Of a DNA stretch of 64,000 bases, positions 26,008 through 34,920 are shown piece by piece. The notes under the pieces were generated by a model. That model saw only the letters and a program-made list of their open reading frames with translations, did not search any database and was not told where the DNA came from. How positions within the stretch are numbered: the stretch's first letter is position 1; the number at the start of each line of letters is the position of its first letter. A program made the translations under genes and the position numbers. This DNA comes from Desulfovibrio sp. Its GTDB lineage: Bacteria; Desulfobacterota; Desulfovibrionia; Desulfovibrionales; Desulfovibrionaceae. The DNA lies in the NCBI GenBank assembly GCA_030145055.1, contig JAQYWK010000003.1, positions 434,001 to 498,000 of the forward strand. The letters are read 5' to 3'.

Positions 26008-26044
26008 ATGCCGCGTCATTTTTTTTCATAAAACAACGCGGCAT
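26008..26044 (-). terminator. Terminator of FecR-RTX gene B
   Basis: ATGCCGCGT (26008-26016) and ACGCGGCAT (26036-26044) form a 9-bp stem with a long A/T-rich loop; TTTTTA follows on the minus strand. Confidence 0.65.
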
Positions 26045-26083
26045 ATATTTGTCAAACAATCACAATTATATATTCAAATTACA

Positions 26084-28183
26084 TCAGGCTACAGCTCCAA
26101 TATCGATGTCGCCACTGACAACATCATCACCACCGGAAATGGTTGCAATTAGAGTCTTACCATCAGCACCATCACCGTTGGAATCATACCAAAGCTTATT
26201 CAGCACATCGTCATAAACAAATGCTGCAGAGACGCCTAAATCGGCTCCGCTTCCATCATACGGAGTGGAAACTGTCGCAAAAGTAGCGTCTGAACAAAAG
26301 TCTCCACCATTGCTATCATTTATAAACTTAAACTTATCGGAGTTAGAGTCAAAGTCAGTAATAATATCGCCACCTTCACTGAGCGAAGTGTAGTAAAAAT
26401 AGTCAGCCTCGCCACCTCCGACTCCACCTGTTAAGGTATCACTTCCAACACCACCAATCAGCGTATTTGAACCAGCGTCACCCTTAAGGGTATCATTGTG
26501 TTCCGATCCAATTAGGTTCTCAATACTGATTAAAGTATCATTGCCATCGCCGCCACTATTCACTGCTCCTGATACAAGAGAAACGTTCACGGCCGAATCA
26601 GCACTTACATAAGAAGCAGTATCATTACCTGACAGCCCATTTATGATATCATCGCCTTCCCCACCGGATATGGTATTATCTTCATCATTATTACCGGTAA
26701 GAATATCGTCCTTGGTCGACCCTATTATATTTTCAATATCAAATAACGTATCAGTACCATCTCCTGTAGCAATACCAGTTAAAAGAGAAACTTCTACAGG
26801 GAGATCTCCATCATAAGACACTGTATCGTTACCAGTTGCGCCATACATAGTGTCATCACCATTACCACCGGCAAGAAGATCGTCTCCAGGTCCACCGTCT
26901 ATAACATCCTTACCGTTTGCCCCATAAATAGTGTCATTACCCTCGTCTCCCAATAAGGTGTCATTACCATTATACCCTGAAATAATATCATCTCCTCCAA
27001 GACCTCTATAGTAATCAGTATGAACTGTTCCACCCCAATCATCAGCTTCAGAAGAACCTGTGATAAAGTTAACACCTGCTGTCGCACCAATAGTAATATT
27101 TTCTAAGGCTTCAGGAATATCACCAGCAGCTGCCGTTTCGATAACATCAATAAGCAAGTCTTCTTCTGCAGATACCGGAGGTGAGTCATCTATGGCAGCA
27201 ATAAGCTGTTCCAAATGCTCATTAGTTATATTAACGCCTCCTTGCTCAAGAGGAACAACTACATCCTGGCCAGCCGCCAATGCGTCCTCAACTAGTTCAG
27301 GCGAAAACAACTCTTCTAATCCTGCAAAACCTGCCAGAGCAATATCAACTCCCGGCGCCATTACAACTTCAGCAACGACAGGCCCACCTTCAATTTCACC
27401 ACCAAAAACACCCTCAACCGCTACGGGCTGAGACTCTGCTTCACCTTGCTCGCCAGCCTGCACTTCATCACCTTGCCCTTCAACGGGAGCGGCTTCTTCT
27501 TGCTCTTCTTGTTCTTCCTGATCTTGCTGATCTTGCTGATCTTGCTCTTCCTGTTCACGCTGTTCAATAATTTCCTTCTCAGCCTGTATTGCAGCAGGAG
27601 CTACAGATTGAAACTGTTCAAATTCTTGCACAGTCATCGGCCGAACAGCACTCATAAGACCGGAAGGCGCGATATCAACCAAAGCACGCGGGGACGCAAT
27701 CTGCCGAAGCTGACCATCAATACTCTGAACCAATAGAGCCTTACCGCTATGAATTTCTTCTACACCGTGCTTTTCGCCATCAGGCCCGATTTCGTGGACA
27801 GTAATAGTTCCGCGAATTCCGATAGTCGCAAGAGGAGAGCCGACCTTGAATCGCTCTGGATTCTGCTCAGCAATCTTACCCGTCACCATACGGAAAGTTC
27901 CCTGCGACATATTGAAAAGAAGTTCCGGTGTGGAATCAGCTGAATCATCAAAAACATAATTATCAAGGGAAATAGAAGAATCAGCCCCTTGCGAAAGTAA
28001 TGTGTCATCCACAAAGTGTATTTCAACATTACTGCCCGCCCCGGTAATCAATTCCTCACCACGGTAAACCGAGGATCCAGTCTCAACCTGCCTCATGCCA
28101 GAATCGGACTTAAGAAAGACCTCTCCGTTTGAAACTAGGACAACACCAATAGAATTTAGATCAACATTTTCTGCGGGCGACAT
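26084..28183 (-). CDS. FecR-domain / RTX-repeat secreted protein B
   Basis: A 699-residue paralog of the protein encoded just downstream. The FecR-like domain (residues 1-195) is nearly identical to that of protein A in VGSPLATIGIRGT and MSQGTFRMVTGKIAEQNPER. The linker is richer in Glu/Gln/Asp (EQREQEEQDQQDQQDQEEQ-like) and longer. At least two RTX blocks follow (about 375-450 and 525-600), with GGDDIISGYNGND, GGNGDDTMYGATGND and GGEGDDIINGLSGND. The C-terminal 100 residues, ending VVSGDIDIGAVA, look like a type I secretion tail. GAGGTG precedes the ATG. The 265-bp gap, with a terminator and a separate promoter, argues that A and B are separate transcripts born by tandem duplication. Confidence 0.85.
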   Translation of the reverse strand: MSPAENVDLNSIGVVLVSNGEVFLKSDSGMRQVETGSSVYRGEELITGAGSNVEIHFVDDTLLSQGADSSISLDNYVFDDSADSTPELLFNMSQGTFRMVTGKIAEQNPERFKVGSPLATIGIRGTITVHEIGPDGEKHGVEEIHSGKALLVQSIDGQLRQIASPRALVDIAPSGLMSAVRPMTVQEFEQFQSVAPAAIQAEKEIIEQREQEEQDQQDQQDQEEQEEQEEAAPVEGQGDEVQAGEQGEAESQPVAVEGVFGGEIEGGPVVAEVVMAPGVDIALAGFAGLEELFSPELVEDALAAGQDVVVPLEQGGVNITNEHLEQLIAAIDDSPPVSAEEDLLIDVIETAAAGDIPEALENITIGATAGVNFITGSSEADDWGGTVHTDYYRGLGGDDIISGYNGNDTLLGDEGNDTIYGANGKDVIDGGPGDDLLAGGNGDDTMYGATGNDTVSYDGDLPVEVSLLTGIATGDGTDTLFDIENIIGSTKDDILTGNNDEDNTISGGEGDDIINGLSGNDTASYVSADSAVNVSLVSGAVNSGGDGNDTLISIENLIGSEHNDTLKGDAGSNTLIGGVGSDTLTGGVGGGEADYFYYTSLSEGGDIITDFDSNSDKFKFINDSNGGDFCSDATFATVSTPYDGSGADLGVSAAFVYDDVLNKLWYDSNGDGADGKTLIATISGGDDVVSGDIDIGAVA

Positions 28184-28264
28184 GATACACCTCGTTAAAA
28201 AACACCTCGTTTACAAGTTAACTCGTTTAGAATATACCTCACAAATAAATTTAGCACATGTAAT

Positions 28265-28292
28265 ATAATAATACTTTTTTACAACCTATCAA
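28265..28292 (-). promoter_or_regulatory. Candidate promoter of FecR-RTX gene B
   Basis: On the minus strand TTGATA (28292-28287) and TATTAT (28270-28265) are separated by 16 bp, about 80 nt before the start codon. Confidence 0.5.
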
Positions 28293-28340
28293 GGGTGTAT
28301 TTTATGTTATTTTACATCAAAAGAACTGCATTTTGATTCA

Positions 28341-28400
28341 CTGATATATATCAGCGACTTAAAAATACAACTTTAAATCATGTTCTCTATGACATGATTT
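28341..28400. repeat. Two palindromes upstream of FecR-RTX gene B
   Basis: CTGATATATATCAG (28341-28354) is a perfect 14-bp palindrome. AAATCATG (28375-28382) and CATGATTT (28393-28400) are an 8-bp inverted repeat. Both lie upstream of the proposed promoter, so they are candidate regulator sites. Nothing else is seen in the gap between lgt and this gene except the lgt terminator. Confidence 0.45.
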
Positions 28401-28456
28401 AACCTATCACCAAGACTACTATTAATAAAACAATGCAACCTATACTTTTTACAAAG

Positions 28457-28500
28457 AAAAACCCGCACTTCTCAGTAAATCCTGAAAAGTGCGGGTTTTT
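28457..28500 (-). terminator. Terminator of lgt
   Basis: AAAACCCGCACTT (28457-28470) and AAGTGCGGGTTTT (28488-28500) form a long stem with an inner TCAG/CTGA extension; on the minus strand it ends in TTTTC. Confidence 0.8.
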
Positions 28501-28524
28501 CTAAAAATGTTTTCTAGTTTAAGT

Positions 28525-29340
28525 TTATGCCTCAACCTTTGCAGAAGGAGGAATCGGCCCTTTCTTCGCCCCCCATACAAAGAGTAGAAGGCCGATAAGA
28601 ATCATGGGTACACAGAGCACCTGTCCCATGGTCAGCCAGCCAAATGCCAAAAATCCAAGCTGTGGATCGGGCTGCCTAAAGAACTCAACAAAGGCTCTAA
28701 ACACTCCATAGCCTATAAGAAATAACCCCGTAGTTGTTCCACGCGGGCGAGGTTTTGCTGACCAAAACCACAAAATTAAAAATAAAAGCAATCCCTCAAG
28801 GCCGCCTTCATAAAGCTGCGAAGGGTGACGCGGCAAGTCTCCGGCACGTTGACTTGGAAAAACCATTCCCCATGGGACATCAGTTGTACGACCCCATAGT
28901 TCACCATTGATAAAGTTCCCGATTCTGCCACACAACAAGCCCAACGGCGCGAGAGGCGTGAGAAAATCACCAACATCAAGAGTTGAACGTCCTGTGGACT
29001 TCGCAAATCTCCAAGCAACAAAAGCTATACCTATGGCTCCACCATGAAATGACATCCCGCCTTTCCATACAGCTAGAATGTCAGTGGGGTGAGTTATGAA
29101 GTACGCTGGTTCATATATTAAACAATATCCAATGCGTGCTCCCACAACAAGGCCGACAACAAGCCATGTAATAAGATCATCGACCTGAATGGGGGTCCAG
29201 TCATTCGTATCTTTGGAAGCGCGGTAGCGTCCAAGTCCCCAAGCAATCGTGAACCCTATCATATACATAAGGCCGTACCAGTTAGCCTTGAGCGGACCAA
29301 TTTGAAATGCGGTGGTATCAAACTCCGGAAGTACAATCAT
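28525..29340 (-). CDS. lgt: Prolipoprotein diacylglyceryl transferase
   Basis: Lgt transfers diacylglycerol from phosphatidylglycerol to the lipobox cysteine of prolipoproteins, in the inner membrane. The 271-residue length and seven hydrophobic segments fit. Signature elements are GMSFHGGAIG with the essential His, LGLLCGRIGNFINGELWGR (the Lgt signature with Arg and Asn), and RHPSQLYEGGLEG. The window encodes at least two of its likely substrates, the protease lipoprotein and the TraT-like lipoprotein. It is followed by a strong terminator and is divergent from the next gene. Confidence 0.96.
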   Translation of the reverse strand: MIVLPEFDTTAFQIGPLKANWYGLMYMIGFTIAWGLGRYRASKDTNDWTPIQVDDLITWLVVGLVVGARIGYCLIYEPAYFITHPTDILAVWKGGMSFHGGAIGIAFVAWRFAKSTGRSTLDVGDFLTPLAPLGLLCGRIGNFINGELWGRTTDVPWGMVFPSQRAGDLPRHPSQLYEGGLEGLLLFLILWFWSAKPRPRGTTTGLFLIGYGVFRAFVEFFRQPDPQLGFLAFGWLTMGQVLCVPMILIGLLLFVWGAKKGPIPPSAKVEA

Positions 29341-29396
29341 AATTATTACCTACTATTTGAAAAAAGTAGAATGTTAAATTCTAACGCGTGTGGACT

Positions 29397-29424
29397 TTGT
29401 TTCCTGAACAAATTCAGTTACAAT
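29397..29424 (+). promoter_or_regulatory. Candidate promoter of the unknown gene at 29453
   Basis: TTGTTT (29397-29402) and TACAAT (29419-29424) are spaced by 16 bp; the leader would be about 22 nt with AAGGA before the ATG. Confidence 0.5.
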
Positions 29425-29452
29425 CAGACCATAGGAAATACAAGGAAATCCC

Positions 29453-30199
29453 ATGAAAGAACAAAAAGATTTTGACATATTAGAAATGCCTGCTGAAGGT
29501 TTGGCGGCATACTGGCTTTCAATAAAAAAATTAATTGACGTTAAGCGCAGTAAAAAAGTGCTTGATGAAGAGATCAAATATACACGCGAACCGTTTATAA
29601 AGCACTTGCTTGAAACAGCTTTCACAGACATCGATGAAGCGCTTGTGCGCCGATTAGCTGAAGCAAAACTGAACACAATTTCAGACGATTACAGCCGCAA
29701 AATGGGAGCAATGAAAATAGCCCTTCTCGCAATGTCTTCTCAAGAAAACCCGAGAATATCATTCGTACGAATGGCATCCCAATACCCGACTACACTTATT
29801 TCTGAAAAAAAAGCTTTCACCCTTGCACATGGGTTAATGGATGGACTCAGTGAAAAAGAATCGGACCAAGCTGTTTTACTGGAATTCGACCACAAACTTC
29901 AAGGTGATAGATTGCTTGTAAAAATGCTATTCCACATAATACTCAGTAGGAAAGAAGGAAAACAGCAGCTTGAGCAATTCATCCCACACATTAAAACGCC
30001 ATTCTATTCGAACGGCCTTACTCAAGTAATAGATGGGTTTGATCACAGAGTTCTAAAACTTAATTTAACCGCTCAAAGTTTGGAAATACTAAAAAATTCA
30101 ACTCGAAAAATGCAAATGGCAACCGAAATGTGCATCGGCATCAGAAATAAAATGGATTATGATGATATTTTCAAGATAGCCAGAGCATATATGCCCTGA
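29453..30199 (+). CDS. Protein of unknown function between lgt and cbiA
   Basis: I do not recognise this 248-residue protein. It has no signal peptide or membrane segment, is rich in Lys, Glu, Leu and Met, and looks all-helical. The amino-terminal MKEQKDFDILEMPAEGLAAYWLSIK may be the most specific stretch. AAGGA lies 7 nt before the ATG and a promoter-like pair precedes it. It converges with the cobyrinate diamide synthase gene, the stop codons being 3 bp apart with no terminator between, so the two transcripts may overlap at their 3' ends. Confidence 0.65.
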   Translation: MKEQKDFDILEMPAEGLAAYWLSIKKLIDVKRSKKVLDEEIKYTREPFIKHLLETAFTDIDEALVRRLAEAKLNTISDDYSRKMGAMKIALLAMSSQENPRISFVRMASQYPTTLISEKKAFTLAHGLMDGLSEKESDQAVLLEFDHKLQGDRLLVKMLFHIILSRKEGKQQLEQFIPHIKTPFYSNGLTQVIDGFDHRVLKLNLTAQSLEILKNSTRKMQMATEMCIGIRNKMDYDDIFKIARAYMP

Positions 30200-30202
30200 T
30201 TA

Positions 30203-31591
30203 TTACCTTTCTTTTTGAAATTTACGGGCAGCCTTAACGAAATTTCCGGCCCAGCACGTGGCTCCAAGCGCATGAATATGATTATACCCAGCGTAAACGT
30301 TACCTTTGATCATTCCGTCAAACCCGTCAGCCATCCCTTTCCCGCGACTTAACTCTAAAGCATACTCGGGATTAGATCCGGCACGGCTTAAACAGAGGGA
30401 ATAATGAAATTCATGTCCGACAATTTCAGTCCCGATAGGAAAGAAAATATTTTCTTTTACAATGCTACCTGATGTATACCCTAACCCTTGAGGTTTAGGA
30501 CATAAACAAGTTGAAAGAGGCAAAACTGCTGCCATCGGGTATTTGCAACCTTCATACTCGACATCATCACCGAGATACATAAAACCGCCACACTCAGCAT
30601 AGATAGGAAGACCATCGTCGGCCAATTTGCGAACGAGATCTCGTCTGGACTTATTAGCGGAAAGTTCTGCCGCAAGCGTTTCCGGGAATCCACCGCCCAA
30701 GTATAGTCCGTCAATTTCCGGCCAAGGTTCGCTTGAAATAAGTGAAACTTCTTCGATCTGTGCTCCGGCTTTTGTCAAAGCTTCAAGGTTTTCTTCGTAG
30801 TAAAACCACAAAGCTTCATCACGGACAACGCCGATAACTGGCTTCTTATCACTCACAAGTTCAATTCCAGACCATAGCGGCTCATCATTTTGCGGAATAG
30901 AGCCAGAACCTGATGCAATATCAAAAATTTTATCAAGGTCGATGCAATCCTGTGCCATCTTTCCAAGAATATCTAAAGACTCATCCTGTGGACCATATTC
31001 GGTATTTGAAACCAAGCCCATATGTCGTTCTGGAATAGGATTTTCACTGAGCTTCGGAAGCATTCCTAGGACGGGAACATCCGTGTAAGTTTCAATGGAT
31101 TTTTGGAGAATATTACGATGCCGCTCCCCGGCTGTGCGATTAAGAATGACCCCAGCGAGATTAAACCCGTCTTCGAAAGCTTTGCAACCTGCCACGATAG
31201 CGGCAACGGTGCGAGTCATTTTAGTGCAATCAATTGCTAAAACAACGGGTGCATTTATTATTCTGGCAAGTTCAGCGGTAGAACAGGTCCCCGCTACATC
31301 TTTACCATCAAAAAGGCCTCTATTCCCTTCAACTATCGAGATATCAAAGCCTTGTCCTTTTTCCAGAAACAAGCCTTTCAACTTATCAACAGACATAAGA
31401 AAAGGATCAAGATTCGTCGTAAAATGACCAGAGGCAAGCCCAAGCCATTTCGCATCGATATAGTCCGGTCCCTTTTTGAAGGGTTTAACTGTCTTGCCTA
31501 GATTCTTAAAGGCCCTGCAAAGACCTAAAGTAACAATGGTTTTGCCAGTGCCACCGTTAAGACCGGCGAGAACTAATCGAGGAAAATTCAT
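30203..31591 (-). CDS. cbiA: Cobyrinate a,c-diamide synthase
   Basis: CbiA/CobB amidates two side chains of cobyrinate (or hydrogenobyrinate) with ATP and glutamine. The N-terminal half is a dethiobiotin-synthetase-like P-loop domain (LAGLNGGTGKTIVTLGLC). The C-terminal half is a class I glutamine amidotransferase (LYLGGGFPE, YAECGGFMYLG with the nucleophile Cys, and a late GYNHIHALG). The frame opens at 31609, but the ATG at 31591 gives the usual MNFPRLVLAG start and has GGGA upstream. The same gene follows dsrABD in other Desulfovibrio, where a role in amidating siroheme of sulfite reductase has been proposed; that role is not proven here. Confidence 0.9.
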   Translation of the reverse strand: MNFPRLVLAGLNGGTGKTIVTLGLCRAFKNLGKTVKPFKKGPDYIDAKWLGLASGHFTTNLDPFLMSVDKLKGLFLEKGQGFDISIVEGNRGLFDGKDVAGTCSTAELARIINAPVVLAIDCTKMTRTVAAIVAGCKAFEDGFNLAGVILNRTAGERHRNILQKSIETYTDVPVLGMLPKLSENPIPERHMGLVSNTEYGPQDESLDILGKMAQDCIDLDKIFDIASGSGSIPQNDEPLWSGIELVSDKKPVIGVVRDEALWFYYEENLEALTKAGAQIEEVSLISSEPWPEIDGLYLGGGFPETLAAELSANKSRRDLVRKLADDGLPIYAECGGFMYLGDDVEYEGCKYPMAAVLPLSTCLCPKPQGLGYTSGSIVKENIFFPIGTEIVGHEFHYSLCLSRAGSNPEYALELSRGKGMADGFDGMIKGNVYAGYNHIHALGATCWAGNFVKAARKFQKER

Positions 31592-31701
31592 AAAACTATA
31601 AATTCCCATAAGGTGCGGAAATAACTTTTAGGGAAAAACCGCAATTGATTTTTGAATATTAAAATCTATTTAAGTGCAAAAATAAACTTTTCCAGTCCAA
31701 A

Positions 31702-31738
31702 TTAAAAATGCCCTGTCCAAATAAATGAACAAGGCATT
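31702..31738 (-). terminator. Terminator after dsrD
   Basis: AATGCC/GGCATT and TGT/ACA pair (31707-31738) with one mismatch; on the minus strand TTTTTAA follows. Confidence 0.65.
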
Positions 31739-31760
31739 CAAGACTTAAAACCTAAAAGGT

Positions 31761-32006
31761 CTATTCGCCCTCTGCTCCGCCCTGTTTACCAGCGCCGTAG
31801 AGGCCGTACATAGTAGTACTACCACTGGACCAGTATTCGACTTTCATATCTTTTACAAGAGCAGTCAGGACTTTCTTAACTTCACGACCTTTCTCATCTG
31901 GGAAAAGCTTAGTGAAGTCATTGAAGTAAAATTTACTTTTAGCACCTGTTTTCGCTGTAAGGAAGTCTAGGATAACTACCTTTGCAGATTCTAGTTCGAT
32001 CGCCAT
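31761..32006 (-). CDS. dsrD: Dissimilatory sulfite reductase-associated protein DsrD
   Basis: An 81-residue acidic/basic mixed protein with the winged-helix fold known for DsrD, about the normal length (78 residues in D. vulgaris). Recognisable segments are AKVVILDFLTAKTGAKSKFYFNDF (first part) and MKVEYWSSGSTTMYGLYG, whose aromatic-Gly wing is strongly conserved. DsrD has been reported to stimulate sulfite reduction by DsrAB as an allosteric activator. AAGGGG precedes the ATG by about 6 nt. A strong terminator-like hairpin lies between dsrB and dsrD, so dsrD should be expressed at a lower level than dsrAB unless it is read through. Confidence 0.96.
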   Translation of the reverse strand: MAIELESAKVVILDFLTAKTGAKSKFYFNDFTKLFPDEKGREVKKVLTALVKDMKVEYWSSGSTTMYGLYGAGKQGGAEGE

Positions 32007-32026
32007 GATTCGCCCCTTATTTGTTT

Positions 32027-32054
32027 AAAAAGGGCGCGGCAAATAGCCGCGCCC
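32027..32054 (-). terminator. Terminator-like hairpin between dsrB and dsrD
   Basis: GGGCGCGGC (32032-32040) and GCCGCGCCC (32046-32054) form a perfect 9-bp GC stem with a 5-nt loop, followed on the minus strand by TTTTT (32031-32027). It sits in the 66-nt gap between two genes normally treated as one operon. Confidence 0.8.
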
Positions 32055-32072
32055 CAATATTCTCAATTCGAA

Positions 32073-33218
32073 TTAAAACTTGAACTGAGTTGACTGACGC
32101 CAAGTGTAATAAGCTGGATCACGGAAATCATCGATTAGGTGAGGAGTAAACTCGATACCTGTTTTTTCGAAGAAACGTTCCCAACCAATACGCTCTGCCC
32201 AATCACCCAAACGTTCGTACTTATTAGCGTCTGCTTTGTAGACGTCAAGAATAGTACGGATAGTTTTAACAAGTGTAGGCCAACGTGGAGGTTCGTTAGG
32301 AATAAACGCAACAACAACCTTAGAGAACTTAGGCATGCTGATACGGTTAGAAACCTTACCACCGACCATTAGTGCGATACCGTCGCCTTCCTTATCGGAA
32401 AGAGGCAGTGAAGGACACATAGTGTAGCAGTTACCACAATACATGCAACGCTCTTCTTTAATAGCAACAGTCTTGAAAGTCTTACCGTCGATTTCGACCT
32501 TAGAAGGACGAACTGCGCCAGTAGGACAGGAAGCGATTGCAAGAGGAATCTCACAAACGTTATCAAGGTGCTCGTGGTCAATGAGTGGTGGTTTACGGTG
32601 GATACCGACAACAGCGATATCTGAACAGTGACATGCACCACACATGTTAAGACAACAAGCAACAGCGATACGAACAGGTGCTGGCATGTTATGATTGGTG
32701 AACTCTTCAAAGAGGTCATCCATGATAACTTTAACAGTACCGGAAGCATCAGTTGCAGGTGTGTGACAATGAACCCAACCCTGTGTGTGAACGATGTTAG
32801 ATACACCAGCGCCTGTTCCACCAACTGGGAACTTGAAGCTGCCGCCATCGAACTTACGGGACTGGAGGTCTTTCTTCAGTGCATCACATTTGTCCTTGGA
32901 ATCAACCATGAACTCAACGTTATTACGTGTTGTGAAGCGAAGGTAACCATCACAATGAGCATCAGCGATGTCACACATTTCGCGGATAAGAGTAATACTC
33001 ATAAGACGAGCAGTACCACAACGAACTGTGTAAACTTCATCACCGGATTCTGCTACGTGTAGCAGAACGCCTGGCTCAAGGATATCGTGGTATTTCCACT
33101 GTCCGAAGTTATTTTTAAGAACCGGAGGAAGGAACTCATTAAAGTCACGAGGTCCAATGTCCGAGATTCTATTTTCCATCGGTTTATCTGGATTATAGCC
33201 AGAAGATACGAACGCCAT
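32073..33218 (-). CDS. dsrB: Dissimilatory sulfite reductase beta subunit
   Basis: DsrB carries the catalytic siroheme-[4Fe-4S] of the DsrAB enzyme that reduces sulfite in sulfate respiration, in the cytoplasm. The 381-residue length is normal. The siroheme-cluster cysteines lie in [14 protein letters not shown] (with an earlier Cys in [13 protein letters not shown] region), and the ferredoxin domain has [18 protein letters not shown]. The C-terminal end [12 protein letters not shown] is the typical DsrB tail. It begins 15 nt after dsrA and shares its transcript. Confidence 0.98.
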   Translation of the reverse strand: MAFVSSGYNPDKPMENRISDIGPRDFNEFLPPVLKNNFGQWKYHDILEPGVLLHVAESGDEVYTVRCGTARLMSITLIREMCDIADAHCDGYLRFTTRNNVEFMVDSKDKCDALKKDLQSRKFDGGSFKFPVGGTGAGVSNIVHTQGWVHCHTPATDASGTVKVIMDDLFEEFTNHNMPAPVRIAVACCLNMCGACHCSDIAVVGIHRKPPLIDHEHLDNVCEIPLAIASCPTGAVRPSKVEIDGKTFKTVAIKEERCMYCGNCYTMCPSLPLSDKEGDGIALMVGGKVSNRISMPKFSKVVVAFIPNEPPRWPTLVKTIRTILDVYKADANKYERLGDWAERIGWERFFEKTGIEFTPHLIDDFRDPAYYTWRQSTQFKF

Positions 33219-33233
33219 ATCATTCCTCCCGAG

Positions 33234-34547
33234 TTATCTCTGGTGTCTTTTTCTGTATTCGTTAACGTCACGTTCCCAAGGACCATCAACCTCATCTGCT
33301 TTCCAGAAGATGTAAGGGTTGTGTCTAGGTTCCTGTACGTGTCTTGGATCAGCCTTAGTATTGGTAACTTCAAGAAGTTTCTGGAAGCCCATGCGACGCA
33401 TGGTTTCACCAAGACGCTCACGGTTTTTCCCTTCTTCCATCCACCAGTCCCAAATGTTTTCAACAACATCTTTAACTTCGGTGAAAGGTTCTTCAACTTT
33501 GATGAAAGGAATCAAAAGTGAGCTAAGCTGAGGACCGTCAAGGATCGGAGCTTTAGCACCACAAAGAATGGATGCACCACGATCATTACCAATCATCAAT
33601 GCACGAGGCATGGTGTTGATACAATGCATACAATGTACACATTCTTTGTCGTTGATTGTGAGTTTGCCGTCAGCATATGTGATACATTTGCTTGGGCAGT
33701 TGTCACAAACTTCAGACTGGATATCAAACTTACCCCAGTCGCGACCGGAATGAGCACCAGCATTAGGAGCGAATTCTCCGCCGACGTAAGCTGCAACAGC
33801 TTCCTGGTCAATACGGATTTCATCACGCCAAATACCAACAACTGAGAAATCTGAACGAGCAAGCGCACAAACACAGCTGTTAGGACAAGCATCAAATTTA
33901 AATTTGAACTTGTACGGGAATGCAGGGCGATGAAGTTCATCCTGGAATTCCATAGTCATATCGTAACAAATCGCCTGAGCATCGTAACATGCATACTCAC
34001 AACGGGATTTACCAAGACATGCAGCAGGCGTACGAAGGTTGGAGCCGGAGCCACCAAGGTCAACGTTTGCTTCATGAGTCAATTCGTAGAAAATTTCTTC
34101 GAGCTGAGGAGTGGTTGTTCCAAGAAAAACTATATCACCAGTAGAACCATGCATGTTGGTTAGACCGGATCCACGCATGTCCCAAATGTCAATGATCTGA
34201 CGAAGGAATGCTGTGGTGTAGTATTTACCTGTGGGCTGTGCCACACGAACAGTGTGGAAATGAGCAACGCCAGGAAACGCTTCAGGCTGGTCACAGTAAC
34301 GTCCAATAACGCCACCACCGTAACCAAATACGCCAACGATTCCGCCGTGCTTCCAATGTGTTTCACCATCTGTGTAAGACAGCTCTAGAACGCCGAGAAG
34401 GTCTTCAACAACCTCGACGGGAATCTGATAATTCACGTCCTTCTCATTTTTTGCTCTAGCTGCAGCTTCCAGCTTCAGGTCAGACACAAAGCTAGGCCAG
34501 GGCCCGCTTTCTAGCTGGTCCAACAAGGGAGTTTTGTGTTTCGCCAT
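33234..34547 (-). CDS. dsrA: Dissimilatory sulfite reductase alpha subunit
   Basis: DsrA pairs with DsrB in an A2B2 enzyme (desulfoviridin in Desulfovibrio). The 437-residue length is normal. Cluster cysteines are seen in TPAACLGKSRCEYACYDAQ and CPNSCVCALARSD, and the inserted ferredoxin domain has CDNCPSKC and KECVHCMHC. GSGLTNMHGSTGD is the substrate-side loop. In desulfoviridin the alpha-chain porphyrin is sirohydrochlorin without iron; whether that applies here cannot be read from sequence. GGAGG lies 9 nt before the ATG. A long structured leader and promoter precede it. Confidence 0.98.
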   Translation of the reverse strand: MAKHKTPLLDQLESGPWPSFVSDLKLEAAARAKNEKDVNYQIPVEVVEDLLGVLELSYTDGETHWKHGGIVGVFGYGGGVIGRYCDQPEAFPGVAHFHTVRVAQPTGKYYTTAFLRQIIDIWDMRGSGLTNMHGSTGDIVFLGTTTPQLEEIFYELTHEANVDLGGSGSNLRTPAACLGKSRCEYACYDAQAICYDMTMEFQDELHRPAFPYKFKFKFDACPNSCVCALARSDFSVVGIWRDEIRIDQEAVAAYVGGEFAPNAGAHSGRDWGKFDIQSEVCDNCPSKCITYADGKLTINDKECVHCMHCINTMPRALMIGNDRGASILCGAKAPILDGPQLSSLLIPFIKVEEPFTEVKDVVENIWDWWMEEGKNRERLGETMRRMGFQKLLEVTNTKADPRHVQEPRHNPYIFWKADEVDGPWERDVNEYRKRHQR

Positions 34548-34601
34548 TCCCTTAAACCTCCATAAAGTTTAATAGATATACCTACCAATGCAATTAGGCA
34601 T

Positions 34602-34637
34602 CCGGTTTTTTTACCGAAAATTCGGCTTCAAACCCGG
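34602..34637 (-). promoter_or_regulatory. Nested hairpin in the dsrA leader
   Basis: CCGAAAATTCGG (34614-34625) is a perfect palindrome and is enclosed by CCGGTTT (34602-34608) and AAACCCGG (34630-34637), which pair with one bulged C. It lies in the transcribed leader about 60-90 nt before the dsrA ATG. No T tract follows, so it is not a terminator; a role in mRNA stability or protein binding is possible. Confidence 0.5.
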
Positions 34638-34732
34638 TTGCTTTCCTCTCTTAATACGAGACCCCTTAAATCGTAATGATGTAAGGGAGGGCACAATACC
34701 CTTAAGTGAAAAAAAAAACAACCTAGCAAGTG

Positions 34733-34760
34733 GATATGAAACTAACACACTTCTTGTCAA
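34733..34760 (-). promoter_or_regulatory. Candidate dsrABD promoter
   Basis: On the minus strand a perfect TTGACA (34760-34755) is followed at 16 bp by CATATC (34738-34733). Transcription would start near 34726, giving a leader of about 180 nt before dsrA. Confidence 0.55.
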
Positions 34761-34920
34761 CTAGTGATAAGAATTATGTATGCTCTAAAACTCAGACTTG
34801 CCAAGTTCGCATTTCTCAGCGTATTTACTCTGCTCGACGCCAGATGCGTCACTAGCAGATATTACCTACAAAAATTTTCAGTAACCAGCAACATAAACTT
34901 GAGAAAGTGACATTAAAGTT

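Noticed and set aside
27060-27736. Plus-strand open frames across the FecR-RTX genes
   Set aside because: They are shadows created by the biased, repeat-rich composition of the real minus-strand genes; no ribosome site or family similarity.
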